Shown here: piece by piece, positions 1 through 9,444 of the stretch
Layout: the number at the start of each line of letters is the position of its first letter
Position numbering within the stretch: position 1 is the stretch's first letter
DNA from: Bacillus sp. S3
GTDB lineage: Bacteria; Bacillota; Bacilli; Bacillales; Cytobacillaceae
Assembly: GCF_005154805.1 (NCBI RefSeq)
Contig: NZ_CP039727.1
Location: forward strand, 3,717,501-3,781,500
Reading direction: 5' to 3'
Length of the DNA stretch: 64,000 nt
Position numbers and translations under genes: made by a program
Notes under the pieces: model-generated
Databases searched by the model: none
Seen by the model: only the letters and a program-made list of their open reading frames with translations
What the model was told of the DNA's origin: nothing

Positions 1-304
1 CAAGATGATGATCCTCATATAGCAGGCTGAAATGCGCTTCGATCATCATTAATAACTTCGCCGCCGCTGTCCCATTTCCTGCTATCATTTGATCTATTTT
101 TTCAATGAAGTTTCCCATTTTTTCTTCAAAGAGTGAGATGAGGATGTCTTCTTTGTTTTTAAAATAAAGATATATCGTGCCATCTGCCACTCCTGCCTGT
201 TTCGCAATTTTTGAAACTTGCGCTTGGTGGTAACCATTTTCGGCTATGGCAATGACCGCGGCATCAATAATTTGCATATATTTCGGCTTACTTTTTTTCA
301 ACAT
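1..304 (-). CDS. fadR: TetR-family fatty-acid degradation regulator FadR, partial (N-terminal part only)
   Basis: This is the first ~100 codons of a TetR-type repressor; the gene runs off the left edge. The N-terminal helix-turn-helix reads QVSKIAKQAGVADGTIYLYF, typical of TetR proteins, and the rest resembles B. subtilis FadR (YsiA), which represses beta-oxidation genes until long-chain acyl-CoA binds. The ATG lies behind a strong AAGGGGGG ribosome site. It follows lcfA on the same strand, as in the B. subtilis lcfA-fadR-fadB-etfBA operon. It has its own promoter and a FadR-type operator, so autoregulation is expected. Confidence 0.9.
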   Translation of the reverse strand, partial: MLKKSKPKYMQIIDAAVIAIAENGYHQAQVSKIAKQAGVADGTIYLYFKNKEDILISLFEEKMGNFIEKIDQMIAGNGTAAAKLLMMIEAHFSLLYEDHHL

Positions 305-351
305 GTATCCCCCCTTTGAAGTACATTACTACATTTGCAAAAAGAAAAATA

Positions 352-405
352 TGAATGAATCATCATTCATATTTTAATAATAAAATTTTAATTTATTTCT
401 GTCAA
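352..405 (-). promoter_or_regulatory. fadR promoter with FadR operator over the start site
   Basis: On the minus strand a -35 TTGACA (400-405) and a -10 TATTAT (377-382) are separated by 17 bases. Immediately downstream, at 352-369, lies the palindrome TGAATGAATCATCATTCA, which differs at one position from the B. subtilis FadR consensus TGAATGAMTANTCATTCA as I recall it. Its place at about +1 to +18 suits repression by blocking RNA polymerase. No such box is visible upstream of lcfA. Confidence 0.85.
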
Positions 406-477
406 GAATTTCTGTTCGAACTTTATTATCCTATAATAAAATATATTTTGAGACAAGCCTTTATGTTCAAAAAAAAA

Positions 478-2181
478 TTAGGCGTGCTTTTGGCTTTCTT
501 CCTCTATTTTTCGTTTCTCTTCTTCTACAAGCATTCTTCGTAAAATTTTTCCTACGGCAGTTTTCGGCAATTCTTCTCTAAACTCATATAATCTTGGCGC
601 CTTATATGCCGCGAGATATTTTCGTGCATATTGGTTCATTTCATCTGCTGAGAGGGTAGATCCTTTTTTTAACACAATATAAGCCTTTACGGTTTCGCCG
701 CGATACGGATCTGGAATCCCGGCGGCCACGGCTTCAAGTACATCCGGATGCTCATATAATACTTCTTCAATCTCTCGAGGATAAATATTATATCCGCCTG
801 CAATAATCATATCCTTTTTGCGATCGACAATATAAAAATATCCCTGCTCATTCATATAACCCAAGTCACCTGTATACAGCCATCCGTCATGAAGGACCTC
901 CTTCGTTTCTTCAGGACGATTCCAATAGCCTTTCATAATTTGCGGACCTTTAATGATAATTTCACCAATTTCCCCGACAGGCAATTGTTCCCCTGTTTCA
1001 ATTGAGACGACTTTTACATCCGTATCAGGATATGGAACACCTATACTGCCCTTTACTCTTTCCACGTCCCATAGGAAATTGGAATGTGTAACAGGTGATG
1101 CTTCCGACAAACCATAGCCTTCGACAAGCTTGCCTCCGGTCACTTCCTCAAATTTCTCCTGGACTTCAAGCGGCAGCGGAGCCGAACCACTTATACAGGC
1201 TTCAATCGAGGATAAATCATATTTTTTTAAGTCGGGATGGTTTAATAGGCCTATATAAATAGTTGGTGCTCCTGGAAATAGCGTTGGCCTCTGTTTGTGT
1301 ATGGTTTTTAACGTTGTCAGTGCATCAAATTTTGGAAGTAAAATCATTTTACAGGACATTTTAATCGATAAGATCATACAGACAGTCATTCCATAGACGT
1401 GAAAGAAAGGTACGATGCCAAGCATCGATTCTTCTCCCGGTTTGGCTTTGTATAGCCATGCCTCACTCATGGCTGTATTGGACACTAAATTACTATGCGT
1501 CAGCATGACACCTTTTGGAGAACCAGTTGTTCCTCCTGTATATTGGAGCAGCGCAATATCTTCCTCGGGATTAAACTCGTATGCAGTTAACTCTTTTGGA
1601 CCCTCCTTTAGAATTTCCGTCAATAAATGAGAGGATCCCCCATGCTTTACTTTCACAACAATACCGTATTGTTTTTTTTGAATAAAAGGATAAATGAGAT
1701 TTTTGGGAAATGGCAAGTAGTCTTTGATAGCGGTTACAATAATGTGTTGTAAATTAGTCTGCGGCATAACTTTTGAGACTCTTGGATAGAGGATGTCTAA
1801 GGTGATAATGGCTTGGGCTCCAGAATCTTTCATCTGATACTCTAGTTCACGTTCGGTATATAATGGATTTGTTTGAACGACAATGCCGCCCGCCATTAAT
1901 ATACCAAAATAGCTTATAACCGCCTGTGGAGTATTAGGAAGCATGATCGCAATTCGATCGCCTTTTTTCATTGCCAGATGCCCCTGCAGATAACTTGCAA
2001 AACATAATGCATCATTAAAGAGCTTTTTATAGGTCATTTCTGTCCCCATAAAGTGAATCGCTATTTTTTCCGGAAACTCTTTTGCTGCTTTTACAAGATA
2101 ATCCTGGACGAGTTCTGAAGAGTATTCAAGTGTGGCAGGAATTTCTTTCGGATAAATATCCAACCATGGTTTTGACTCCAA
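478..2181 (-). CDS. lcfA: Long-chain fatty-acid-CoA ligase LcfA
   Basis: This enzyme activates long-chain fatty acids to acyl-CoA with ATP, the first step of beta-oxidation. The AMP-binding motif YTGGTTGSPKGVMLTH lies in the middle, followed by GYGLSEASPVTH, the TGDLGY motif and the C-terminal PKTAVGKILRR signature. Length of 567 residues is close to B. subtilis LcfA (about 560). The reading frame stays open upstream, but the TTG at 2181 sits 7 bases after GGAGG and begins the conserved LESKPWLDIYP segment; GTG at 2184 is an alternative. fadR lies downstream on the same strand. Confidence 0.93.
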   Translation of the reverse strand: MESKPWLDIYPKEIPATLEYSSELVQDYLVKAAKEFPEKIAIHFMGTEMTYKKLFNDALCFASYLQGHLAMKKGDRIAIMLPNTPQAVISYFGILMAGGIVVQTNPLYTERELEYQMKDSGAQAIITLDILYPRVSKVMPQTNLQHIIVTAIKDYLPFPKNLIYPFIQKKQYGIVVKVKHGGSSHLLTEILKEGPKELTAYEFNPEEDIALLQYTGGTTGSPKGVMLTHSNLVSNTAMSEAWLYKAKPGEESMLGIVPFFHVYGMTVCMILSIKMSCKMILLPKFDALTTLKTIHKQRPTLFPGAPTIYIGLLNHPDLKKYDLSSIEACISGSAPLPLEVQEKFEEVTGGKLVEGYGLSEASPVTHSNFLWDVERVKGSIGVPYPDTDVKVVSIETGEQLPVGEIGEIIIKGPQIMKGYWNRPEETKEVLHDGWLYTGDLGYMNEQGYFYIVDRKKDMIIAGGYNIYPREIEEVLYEHPDVLEAVAAGIPDPYRGETVKAYIVLKKGSTLSADEMNQYARKYLAAYKAPRLYEFREELPKTAVGKILRRMLVEEEKRKIEEESQKHA

Positions 2182-2275
2182 CACACATAACCTCCCTTTT
2201 GTATATTTAATTATAAAAATTCTAAACTCTCTTATATTATAGTACAGTATTTCACAATAAACAATTGAAGTTATC

Positions 2276-2309
2276 GCAAAAAAAACACCACTGATTACGA
2301 TCAGCGGTG
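2276..2309 (-). terminator. Rho-independent terminator of the zapA-mutS2-yshE operon
   Basis: On the minus strand a 10-bp stem (2286-2295 with 2300-2309, one mismatch) with a 4-base loop is followed by a run of eight T. It closes the operon upstream of lcfA. Confidence 0.85.
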
Positions 2310-2317
2310 CATTCTTA

Positions 2318-2401
2318 TTAAACAAAAAACACTAAATATACGATGCCAATAAGTAAAAACAAGCCGCATAATCCAATCAGTACCTTTGCCAATGTTTCCA
2401 C
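2318..2401 (-). CDS. Small single-pass membrane protein, 27 residues
   Basis: A GTG codon at 2401 lies 7-8 bases after AAGGGGAG and opens 27 codons: a short polar start (METLAKV) and then about 20 hydrophobic residues ending VYLVFFV. This predicts one membrane segment and little else. The ORF fills the space between yshE (16 bases upstream) and the operon terminator, and its stop codon sits 9 bases before the terminator stem. The good ribosome site, tight packing and hydrophobic profile argue for a real gene. I do not recognise a family, and no function is inferred. Confidence 0.6.
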   Translation of the reverse strand: METLAKVLIGLCGLFLLIGIVYLVFFV

Positions 2402-2417
2402 TGTTTTTCTCCCCTTA

Positions 2418-2822
2418 CTAAATTCCTGCACCAATTACATATGATAATCCAATTGAAATCATTAGCGAAATAAATCCAACAGCACGGTTATCATTTTGGA
2501 TTTCCTCGTCAATCTTAAACTTTGGCGTTAAAAATTCAAAGATAAAATAGCCTGCTAATAAAAGAACAAAGCCGTAGATCCCCCAGCCGACCATTTCAAG
2601 CAATGAATTGTGCTCCTCCACCGACGCTCGGAATATATTGGCGACACCGAATATTTTCCCTCCGGTTGCCATCGCTACTGCCAAATTTCCTTTTTTAATT
2701 TCTTCCCAATTTTTATACTTGGTTACCATCTCAAAAACCGCTAAAAAGACAACCATGCAAAGAATAACAACACTATAATAGGCTGCAATTTGAATATATT
2801 CGTTCTCCCAAAACTGGTTCAT
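2418..2822 (-). CDS. yshE: DUF350 family membrane protein YshE
   Basis: A 134-residue membrane protein with four hydrophobic stretches, the last ending SLMISIGLSYVIGAG. It matches the B. subtilis YshE position directly after mutS2 and the DUF350 family. The function of this family is not established. The ATG follows GGGGAG. It is 18 bases downstream of mutS2 and very likely cotranscribed with it. Confidence 0.85.
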   Translation of the reverse strand: MNQFWENEYIQIAAYYSVVILCMVVFLAVFEMVTKYKNWEEIKKGNLAVAMATGGKIFGVANIFRASVEEHNSLLEMVGWGIYGFVLLLAGYFIFEFLTPKFKIDEEIQNDNRAVGFISLMISIGLSYVIGAGI

Positions 2823-2840
2823 AACCTTATCTCCCCGACA

Positions 2841-5198
2841 TTATTTAAATTCTACGATGGTTACGCCCGAACCACCTTCTCCGGCTTCTCCAAAGCGAAT
2901 TTTCTTGACGGAACGATGGTTTCTTAAGTATTCTTGGACGCCCTGCCGTAATGCCCCAGTCCCTTTCCCGTGAATAATCGATACACGCGGATAACTGGAT
3001 AGAAGGGCATCATCAATATATTTCTCCACCTTCAACAGAGCATCCTCATACCTTTCACCGCGAAGATCCAGTTCCAGTTTTACGATTGATTCCCGCCCTT
3101 GAACAATCGCCATTGGTCTTGTTTCCACCGGTTTTGGTGTGCTGATATATTCCATATCCTTCTCTTTTACCTTCATTTTCAGAATGCCAATCTGAACCTG
3201 CCATTCATTTGTTGAAACCCTTTCAACCAACGTACCTTTTTGGTTAAAAGTTAAAACCTTTACTTCATCGCCCGGCATATAGGTATGTTTTTTATTTTTC
3301 TTATTGGTTAGATTTACTGACTTCTTAATTTCCGGTGCCGCTTCTTGGAGGCGTCTTTTGGCATCAATTAATTCATGCTCCTTAATCTCCGCATGTTTTT
3401 CCGTTCGCATTTTGCGTAGATCACGAATGACCTTCTCTGCCTCGTCTTTTGCCTCATCAACGATATCTGCTGCCTTTTCGGCCGCTTTTTCAAGCATAGC
3501 GTCTTTCTTCTCGTAAAATTCAATCATTTGTTTTTGCAAATCTTGATGAAGCTTTTCTGCCTGTTTTAAATAATCCCTGGCTTCCTGCTGTTCAATTTCC
3601 GCCACCCGTTTACTTTCCTCCAAGGAGGCAATCATCTTATCGATTTGGTTCGTATCTTCGCTTACATGTGAACGTGCAGCTTGAATGACACGATCATCCA
3701 ATCCTAATCGCTTCGAAATTTCAAAGGCATTACTTCGGCCGGGAACACCGAGCAGCAGCTTATACGTTGGACTCAAGGTTTCGACATCAAACTCGACACT
3801 GGCATTCAGTACACCTTCACGATTATAGCCGTATGCCTTTAATTCCGGATAATGGGTCGTGGCAATGACTCTTGCCCTCCGCCTGTGCACTTCATCTAAT
3901 ATGGAAATGGCCAAGGCTGCACCCTCTTGCGGATCCGTTCCCGCACCCAGCTCATCAAATAACACAAGACTGTTAAAATCGACACTGTTAAGGATGTCGA
4001 CAATATTGACCATGTGCGATGAAAATGTACTTAAGCTCTGTTCAATCGACTGTTCATCACCAATATCGGCATAGACGGCATCAAAAACGGCAAGCTCAGA
4101 TCCGTCCAGTGCAGGCACCTGCAATCCTGCCTGCGCCATTAGGCAGCACAAGCCAAGCGTTTTTAAAGTGACGGTTTTCCCCCCGGTATTTGGACCAGTA
4201 ATAACAATGGTGGTATAATCCGTTCCAAGCATAATGTCATTGGCAACCACTTTATCGATAGGAATAAACGGATGCCTTGCTTTATATAAGGAGATTCTCC
4301 CCTCATGATTCATCGCCGGCTTAGATGCCTTTATTTTTTTTCCATATCTTGCTTTTGCAAAAATAAAATCCAAATTGGCTAAAACCTCAACGATTACATG
4401 TAGTTCGTTCTCATGCTCAGCAACATTTGCTGAAAGCTCTGTTAGGATCCGTTCAATTTCAAGCTGTTCCTTCACACGAATATCTTGCAATTGATTATTC
4501 AATTGGACAATCACTTGAGGCTCGATAAATAGCGTTTGCCCCGATGAGCTCTGGTCATGAATAATCCCGCCATAGTGGCCACGGTACTCTTGTTTTACCG
4601 GAATGACAAATCGGTCATTTCGAATCGTGATAATCGCATCAGAAAGCATCTTAGCCGCATTCGAGGAGCGAATCATGCTTTCCAATTTTTCACGAACACG
4701 GGACTCATTGGACCTGAGCTGATGCCTTAACGAGCGAAGCAGCTCACTCGCACCGTCTAACACTTCACCGCTTTCATCAATGGCATGTTTGATTTCCTGC
4801 TCCAGGTTTGTCAACGGAATAATCCGTTCTACCTGCTCCAATAAAATGGGTAATTCCGTTCTTTCCGCAGCGATATCCTCAATAAACCGCTTCATCTGGC
4901 GACTGGCATGAATGGTGCTGGCGGTTTGGTTTAATTCATGCGGACTTAAGATTCCGCCAATAACCGATCGTTTAATATGGGCACGGATATCATGTATCCC
5001 CGATAACGGGACATTTCCTTTAATGCGAAAAACCGTTGCCGCTTCATCTGTTTCTGTTTGAAGTCTAACCACTTCTTCAAAATCAGTGGATGGCACGAGG
5101 TTGATAATTTTTTCTCTCCCCAGTGGGGAAGCGGCATGCTCGAGCAGCTGCTCTCTTACCTTGGTGAATTCTAATACCTTTAGGGCTCTTTCGTGCAT
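2841..5198 (-). CDS. mutS2: MutS2: endonuclease/ATPase acting on branched DNA and stalled ribosomes
   Basis: The 785-residue length fits the MutS2 family. It has a MutS core domain, a Walker A motif [13 protein letters not shown] near residue 330, a Walker B segment [13 protein letters not shown], a long Lys/Glu-rich coiled region (residues ~510-620), and a C-terminal Smr domain containing [12 protein letters not shown] and the HGKGTGALR motif. Family members suppress homologous recombination and, in B. subtilis, act on collided ribosomes. The ATG follows AAGGAGG. It belongs to the zapA-cvpA-polX-mutS2-yshE operon, with a repeat element between polX and this gene. Confidence 0.95.
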   Translation of the reverse strand: MHERALKVLEFTKVREQLLEHAASPLGREKIINLVPSTDFEEVVRLQTETDEAATVFRIKGNVPLSGIHDIRAHIKRSVIGGILSPHELNQTASTIHASRQMKRFIEDIAAERTELPILLEQVERIIPLTNLEQEIKHAIDESGEVLDGASELLRSLRHQLRSNESRVREKLESMIRSSNAAKMLSDAIITIRNDRFVIPVKQEYRGHYGGIIHDQSSSGQTLFIEPQVIVQLNNQLQDIRVKEQLEIERILTELSANVAEHENELHVIVEVLANLDFIFAKARYGKKIKASKPAMNHEGRISLYKARHPFIPIDKVVANDIMLGTDYTTIVITGPNTGGKTVTLKTLGLCCLMAQAGLQVPALDGSELAVFDAVYADIGDEQSIEQSLSTFSSHMVNIVDILNSVDFNSLVLFDELGAGTDPQEGAALAISILDEVHRRRARVIATTHYPELKAYGYNREGVLNASVEFDVETLSPTYKLLLGVPGRSNAFEISKRLGLDDRVIQAARSHVSEDTNQIDKMIASLEESKRVAEIEQQEARDYLKQAEKLHQDLQKQMIEFYEKKDAMLEKAAEKAADIVDEAKDEAEKVIRDLRKMRTEKHAEIKEHELIDAKRRLQEAAPEIKKSVNLTNKKNKKHTYMPGDEVKVLTFNQKGTLVERVSTNEWQVQIGILKMKVKEKDMEYISTPKPVETRPMAIVQGRESIVKLELDLRGERYEDALLKVEKYIDDALLSSYPRVSIIHGKGTGALRQGVQEYLRNHRSVKKIRFGEAGEGGSGVTIVEFK

Positions 5199-5224
5199 GG
5201 AGTGTATCCTCCTTATCTATTATG

Positions 5225-5335
5225 TAAAGTAAACTCGCCGACTGGCAAGCCCCAAGGGCGAAGACAGAGGCGTAGTTGCACTTATGCGATATAGGAAAGT
5301 ATAAACTTTTAGACAAAAAGTTTATACTTTCCTAT
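5225..5335 (+). repeat. Interspersed repeat family B, copy 1, with a 20-bp hairpin
   Basis: The core runs from ACTCGCCGA through GGGCGAAGACAGAGGCGTAG to GTTGCACTTATGC and ends in a perfect 20-bp inverted repeat (5291-5310 with 5316-5335, 5-base loop). A second copy in the opposite orientation lies at 25521-25610. The hairpin overlaps the end of polX and supplies its last codons and stop. Confidence 0.8.
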
Positions 5336-7043
5336 TAGCCAAAAATTCCAGCAATTCATTTTTATCAAGTGCATTTATTACTGATGATTTTCGAATCCAG
5401 CCTTTTTTGGCTGCAGAAACGCCGATTTCCATATGCTTTAAGGTGTCCATTTGATGGGCATCCGTATTGATAAGAATTTTCACACCCTCGTCCTGGGCTT
5501 TTCGTAAATATTCAGCAGCCAGGTCCAGCCGATTGGGATTCGCATTTAATTCTAAGGCCGTTTTTGTTTCTTTTGCCAATTGGATCAGCATGTCGATATC
5601 AACATCGTAGCCTTCACGGCGGCCAATTTTTCTGCCGGTTGGATGGGCAATTAAATCCACATGGGCATTTTCCAGTGCTGTCTTAAGTCGATCCATGATT
5701 TTTTCCCTTGGCTGGGAAAAGGCCGAGTGGATTGACGCAATAACAAAGTCCATTTCGGCAAGTATGTCATCCTCATAGTCCAATGTACCATCTGGAAGGA
5801 TGTCCATTTCAACACCAGAAAGAATAAGAAAATCATCATATTTTTCATTTAGCTTTTTAATTTCTTCTTTTTGCTTTAAAAGCCGTTCTCTTGTGAGTCC
5901 ATTTGCCACCTTGAGGAATTGTGAATGGTCCGTAATAGCCATATATTTATATCCTCGGTTCCTGCAGGCTTCTGCCATTTCCTCAATCGTGTGGGCGCCA
6001 TCACTCCATGTTGTATGCATGTGAAGGTCCCCTTTAATATCGCTGAGCTCGATTAATGCTTCATTGGCAGAGAAAGCCTCCACTTCCTTGCCATCCTCCC
6101 TAATTTCCGGCGGGATCAAAGGAAGATCAAAATGCTTGAAAAATTCTGCTTCCGATGCAAAGGTGAGAATTTCCCCAGTTTCCACGTTTTCTACACCATA
6201 TTCACTGATTTTTTCTCCGCGTTCTTTCGCCAGCTGACGCATCCGGACATTATGATCCTTTGAACCGGTGAAATGGTGCAGGGTAGTGATAAATTCCTCC
6301 GGTTTCACGAGACGAAAATCGGCGGAAATATCATAATCAAGCGCAAAAACAAGGGAAACCTTTGTATCTCCAGCCCCAATAACTTCTTTTATATTCGGAA
6401 ATTTTAACAGTTGTCCGCGGACGATTTCCGGATTGGTTGTAGCAATAATAAAATCCAGGTCTTTGATTGTCTCTCTCATTCGTCTTAAACTTCCCGCTCT
6501 TGAAAAACGGTCAATTTCTGGCAGATCTGCCAGTCGTGCTTCAATTCTTTCAGCTATAGGAAGCATGTAGGCAAGCGGCAGTCTTTCGGGTCTTGTCCCG
6601 ACATTTGCTATGGCGCTTAAAATTTTTTCCTCTGTCTTTTTTCCAAACCCAGCAAGGGCTTGTACTTTCCCTGCCATACAGGCTTCCTTTAAACTGGTGA
6701 CATCTACCACTTCTAACTCTTTATATAGCTTGGCAATCTTCTTTCCGCCAAGACCGGGGAGCTGCAATAATGGAATTAACCCGGAGGGAACTTCCTCCTT
6801 TAGCTCTTTTAAAACGAAGGATGAACCTTCTTTTATGTACTCACCAATTACAGCGGCCGTGCCTTTGCCAATACCTGAAATTGTTGTAAAATCTTCTATC
6901 TCTGTTATCGCGCGCTCATCGGTTTCGAGTGCATTTGCTGCCTTGCGAAAGGCAGAAATTTTGAACGGGTTTTCTCCTTTTAATTCCATATATATCGCAA
7001 TCGTTTCTAATAAACGAATGACTTCTTTTTTATTGACTTCCAT
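5322..7043 (-). CDS. polX: PolX-family DNA polymerase with PHP 3'-5' exonuclease domain
   Basis: The 573-residue protein has an N-terminal helix-hairpin-helix and PolX polymerase region (GSLRRMRETIKDLDFIIAT contains the nucleotidyltransferase signature with its DLD acids) and a C-terminal PHP domain with HMHTTWSDG and TDHSQ metal-binding motifs. B. subtilis PolX fills short gaps in base-excision repair and proofreads with the PHP domain. The ATG at 7043 follows GGAAGG with 8 bases; an in-frame GTG at 7052 is less likely. The C-terminus NRKV and the TAA stop lie inside repeat family B, so the natural end may have been replaced. Confidence 0.93.
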   Translation of the reverse strand: MEVNKKEVIRLLETIAIYMELKGENPFKISAFRKAANALETDERAITEIEDFTTISGIGKGTAAVIGEYIKEGSSFVLKELKEEVPSGLIPLLQLPGLGGKKIAKLYKELEVVDVTSLKEACMAGKVQALAGFGKKTEEKILSAIANVGTRPERLPLAYMLPIAERIEARLADLPEIDRFSRAGSLRRMRETIKDLDFIIATTNPEIVRGQLLKFPNIKEVIGAGDTKVSLVFALDYDISADFRLVKPEEFITTLHHFTGSKDHNVRMRQLAKERGEKISEYGVENVETGEILTFASEAEFFKHFDLPLIPPEIREDGKEVEAFSANEALIELSDIKGDLHMHTTWSDGAHTIEEMAEACRNRGYKYMAITDHSQFLKVANGLTRERLLKQKEEIKKLNEKYDDFLILSGVEMDILPDGTLDYEDDILAEMDFVIASIHSAFSQPREKIMDRLKTALENAHVDLIAHPTGRKIGRREGYDVDIDMLIQLAKETKTALELNANPNRLDLAAEYLRKAQDEGVKILINTDAHQMDTLKHMEIGVSAAKKGWIRKSSVINALDKNELLEFLANRKV

Positions 7044-7115
7044 TTTAAGCACCTTCCCTCAAGTTTAGCATCTTCATTTTACCTTATTTAAGGCGGTAAA
7101 AGAAAAACTTCTCTG

Positions 7116-7670
7116 CTATAGAGAAGTCGAAGCAGCTGTATATTCAATCCACAAGCTCTTTATTTGCTGTGAAAGGATAGGAGTGTGATTCACAATTGCT
7201 TTTGCCATGAATGAATGTTCCAAATAGTTTTGAACCAGTCCGATTGGCAGTAAGGCACCAATATATAATAAAATAAAAATAATTAAATAGACTTCACAAA
7301 AGCCGAGGATTCCGCCTGCAAATACATTCAACTGCTTTAGTACCGGCAGATGGGCAACAAAGTCCAGCATTGATCCAATAATTTGAAATAACACTTTTAC
7401 GGCAAAAAAGATAATCACAAATGCAATCGCACGGTAAAAAGCCGTCTCCATGTTGCTAGAATCGGTTAATATTTTTAATGTCGTCCCTTCACCAAAGTTT
7501 GGATAAGGGACCCATAGTGTTAATTTGGGTGCCAGCTCGTCATAGTATGAATAGGCTGCAATATATGCAATAATAAAACCTGTTAAATGAACAAGCTGCA
7601 GAATAAAGCCCCTTTTAAGGCCGACAAAGAATCCGATGATTAAAAAAATGATAATGGCTAAATCTAACAT
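7116..7670 (-). CDS. CvpA family membrane protein (YshB)
   Basis: A 184-residue protein with four predicted membrane segments, starting MLDLAIIIFLIIGFFVGLKRGF, a typical CvpA start. CvpA proteins are linked to colicin V export in E. coli; the role in Bacilli is not settled. Its stop lies 72 bases before polX and it starts 6 bases after zapA, so it is cotranscribed in the same order as B. subtilis yshA-yshB-polX. Confidence 0.87.
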   Translation of the reverse strand: MLDLAIIIFLIIGFFVGLKRGFILQLVHLTGFIIAYIAAYSYYDELAPKLTLWVPYPNFGEGTTLKILTDSSNMETAFYRAIAFVIIFFAVKVLFQIIGSMLDFVAHLPVLKQLNVFAGGILGFCEVYLIIFILLYIGALLPIGLVQNYLEHSFMAKAIVNHTPILSQQIKSLWIEYTAASTSL

Positions 7671-7675
7671 AATTT

Positions 7676-7936
7676 TTAGTCCTTTTCTTTTTGTAGTTCC
7701 GCTTGCAGCCGTTCTAATTGATCTTTTATTTTAATATAATCATTGACTGCATTTACTGCTGTTAATACAGCAAGTTTGCTTCCATCCAGATTTGGATTCT
7801 TGGAATGTATTTCGCGCATTTTGTCGTCAACTAACGATGCCACAAGCCGAATATGACTTGGGCTCTCCGTACCCATTATGATGTATTGCTGCCCGTATAT
7901 ATCAACGGTTGTTCGGTGTTTTTGTGAATTTGACAA
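7676..7936 (-). CDS. zapA: Cell-division protein ZapA
   Basis: An 86-residue ZapA homologue that bundles FtsZ filaments at the division ring. It shows the conserved [10 protein letters not shown] start and [12 protein letters not shown] followed by [19 protein letters not shown], then a coiled-coil tail. The start chosen is TTG at 7936, 8 bases after GGAGG; the upstream in-frame ATG overlaps that ribosome site. It is the first gene of the minus-strand operon and is divergent from rnhC. Confidence 0.9.
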   Translation of the reverse strand: MSNSQKHRTTVDIYGQQYIIMGTESPSHIRLVASLVDDKMREIHSKNPNLDGSKLAVLTAVNAVNDYIKIKDQLERLQAELQKEKD

Positions 7937-8033
7937 CTTTAAAGCCTCCATTCAAGAATCCTACTCTATACTATAACACGAATGAATAGAAGTCGAAAAG
8001 TCTAAACAATTTTAGAAATGTGGTGTTTTTTCA

Positions 8034-8984
8034 ATGGGAAATGTTGTACTTCAAATGGATCTGGCTCAAATTAGCGAAATGAAAACCTATTACGGGAAGC
8101 AGCTTTTAGATAAGAACATACCTGGGGGTGTGTTTGCAGCGAAAACTCCAGCCTGTATGATTACGGCCTATAAATCAGGAAAGGTCTTATTTCAAGGGAA
8201 TGATTGCGAGAAAGAAGCTGGTAAGTGGAGCAGTACTAGTTCCGTTGGGAAAAAGCCGGCCGCTGCCTCTAAAGTAAAATCCGCAGCGAAAGGCGATCTG
8301 CCGGCAGACATCGGCGGAATGTCGGCCATCGGTTCAGATGAGGTCGGCACAGGTGACTTTTTCGGTCCGATTACTGTTGTTGCGGCGTATGTCAGGAAAG
8401 AAGATATCCCATTATTAAAGGAATTAGGTGTGCGCGATTCGAAGGACTTAAATGACGAAAAAATCGTGGCGATTGCCAAGGTCATCAAAGACGTTGTACC
8501 GTTCAGCCTGATGACGTTAAAAAATGAAAAATACAATCAGGTTCAGCGGTCAGGAATGTCCCAAGGGAAAATGAAGGCCATCCTGCATAATCAAGCAATC
8601 TTAAATGTCCTTGGAAAAATTGCACCCGCAACCCCAGAAGCGATTCTGGTTGACCAATTTGTGCAGCCGGCTACCTATTTTCAGCATTTAAAAGGTCAGA
8701 AAGCCGTTGCTAGGAAGGACGTTTATTTTAGCACGAAGGCAGAAGGGATTCATCTTGCAGTTGCCGCTGCCAGCATTCTTGCCCGCTATGCCTTTATTCA
8801 ATATATAGATAAGCTAAGCGATGCTGCGGGCTTTAAAATTCCCAAAGGAGCCGGGTCACAGGTGGATGTTGCTGCCGCAAAGCTGATTTTGAGTAAAGGG
8901 CGCGACATCCTGCCGTCTTTTGTCAAGCTTCATTTTGCGAATACAGATAAAGCTTTGGGAATTGCAAATAAAAAATTTCGTTGA
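8034..8984 (+). CDS. rnhC: Ribonuclease HIII
   Basis: A 316-residue type 2 RNase H that cuts the RNA strand of RNA-DNA hybrids. The N-terminal TBP-like substrate-binding domain (residues 1-85) precedes the catalytic domain with IGSDEVGTGDFFGP, which carries the Asp-Glu active-site pair, and later LVDQF and STKAEGIHLAVAAASILAR. Length fits B. subtilis RnhC. The ATG has only a weak ribosome site. It is divergent from zapA; the pterin dehydratase follows 43 bases downstream. Confidence 0.95.
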   Translation: MGNVVLQMDLAQISEMKTYYGKQLLDKNIPGGVFAAKTPACMITAYKSGKVLFQGNDCEKEAGKWSSTSSVGKKPAAASKVKSAAKGDLPADIGGMSAIGSDEVGTGDFFGPITVVAAYVRKEDIPLLKELGVRDSKDLNDEKIVAIAKVIKDVVPFSLMTLKNEKYNQVQRSGMSQGKMKAILHNQAILNVLGKIAPATPEAILVDQFVQPATYFQHLKGQKAVARKDVYFSTKAEGIHLAVAAASILARYAFIQYIDKLSDAAGFKIPKGAGSQVDVAAAKLILSKGRDILPSFVKLHFANTDKALGIANKKFR

Positions 8985-9027
8985 CGAATATATATAATGG
9001 ATAATGGCAGAGTTTGGAGGGGTTTTA

Positions 9028-9318
9028 GTGGCAAAGCGACTTAGTTTAACCGAGATTAATGAATCTCTTACCGTGTTATCCAACTGGAAACTAGACGGTA
9101 AATTCATTGTCAAAAAGTATCGCTTTCAGGAGTTTTTAAAAGGCGTGTCATTTGTAAATGAAATCGCGGCACTTTCGGAGGAAAAAAATCATCACCCGTT
9201 TATAGCAATTGACTATAAATTAGTGACCCTAAGGCTTACTTCCTGGAACGCAGGAGGATTGACCGATTTGGATATAGCTTTGGCAAAGAAGTATGATGAA
9301 ATATTTGGGAAAATGTAA
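9028..9318 (+). CDS. phhB: Pterin-4a-carbinolamine dehydratase
   Basis: A 96-residue PCD/DCoH family protein that dehydrates 4a-hydroxytetrahydropterin. The active-site motif EEKNHHPFIAIDY is followed by LRLTSWNAGGLTDLDIALA. The GTG at 9028 is preceded by GGAGG at 7-8 bases and gives the usual family length; an ATG 24 bases upstream would cover the ribosome site. No phenylalanine hydroxylase is visible in the window, so its substrate here is unclear. It is followed by its own terminator. Confidence 0.88.
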   Translation: MAKRLSLTEINESLTVLSNWKLDGKFIVKKYRFQEFLKGVSFVNEIAALSEEKNHHPFIAIDYKLVTLRLTSWNAGGLTDLDIALAKKYDEIFGKM

Positions 9319-9325
9319 ATAATAT

Positions 9326-9365
9326 AGGCTGCCCCCGTTATTTTTGACGGCGTGGCAGCCTTTTT
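9326..9365 (+). terminator. Terminator of the rnhC-phhB unit
   Basis: AGGCTGCC and GGCAGCCT pair around a loop containing a second short stem, followed by TTTTT. Confidence 0.8.
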
Positions 9366-9444
9366 CATTGTATTGAGTTGCGGATTCTGTGCTGTATCCA
9401 CAACACGAGGGCATGTTTCCTGTCAAAATGTTTATAAATTAATT

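Noticed and set aside
355..543. Plus-strand 62-codon ORF between fadR and lcfA
   Set aside because: It overlaps the fadR promoter/operator and the lcfA 3' end and lacks a ribosome site.
2182..2325. N-terminal extension of LcfA by 48 residues from an upstream ATG
   Set aside because: It would span the upstream operon's terminator and is not conserved; TTG/GTG near 2181-2184 has the ribosome site.
3304..4074. ORFs antisense to mutS2
   Set aside because: Serine-rich shadow frames of a strongly conserved gene.
5291..5335. Simple rho-independent terminator for polX
   Set aside because: The stem is perfect but no T run follows, and the hairpin is part of a dispersed repeat within the operon.
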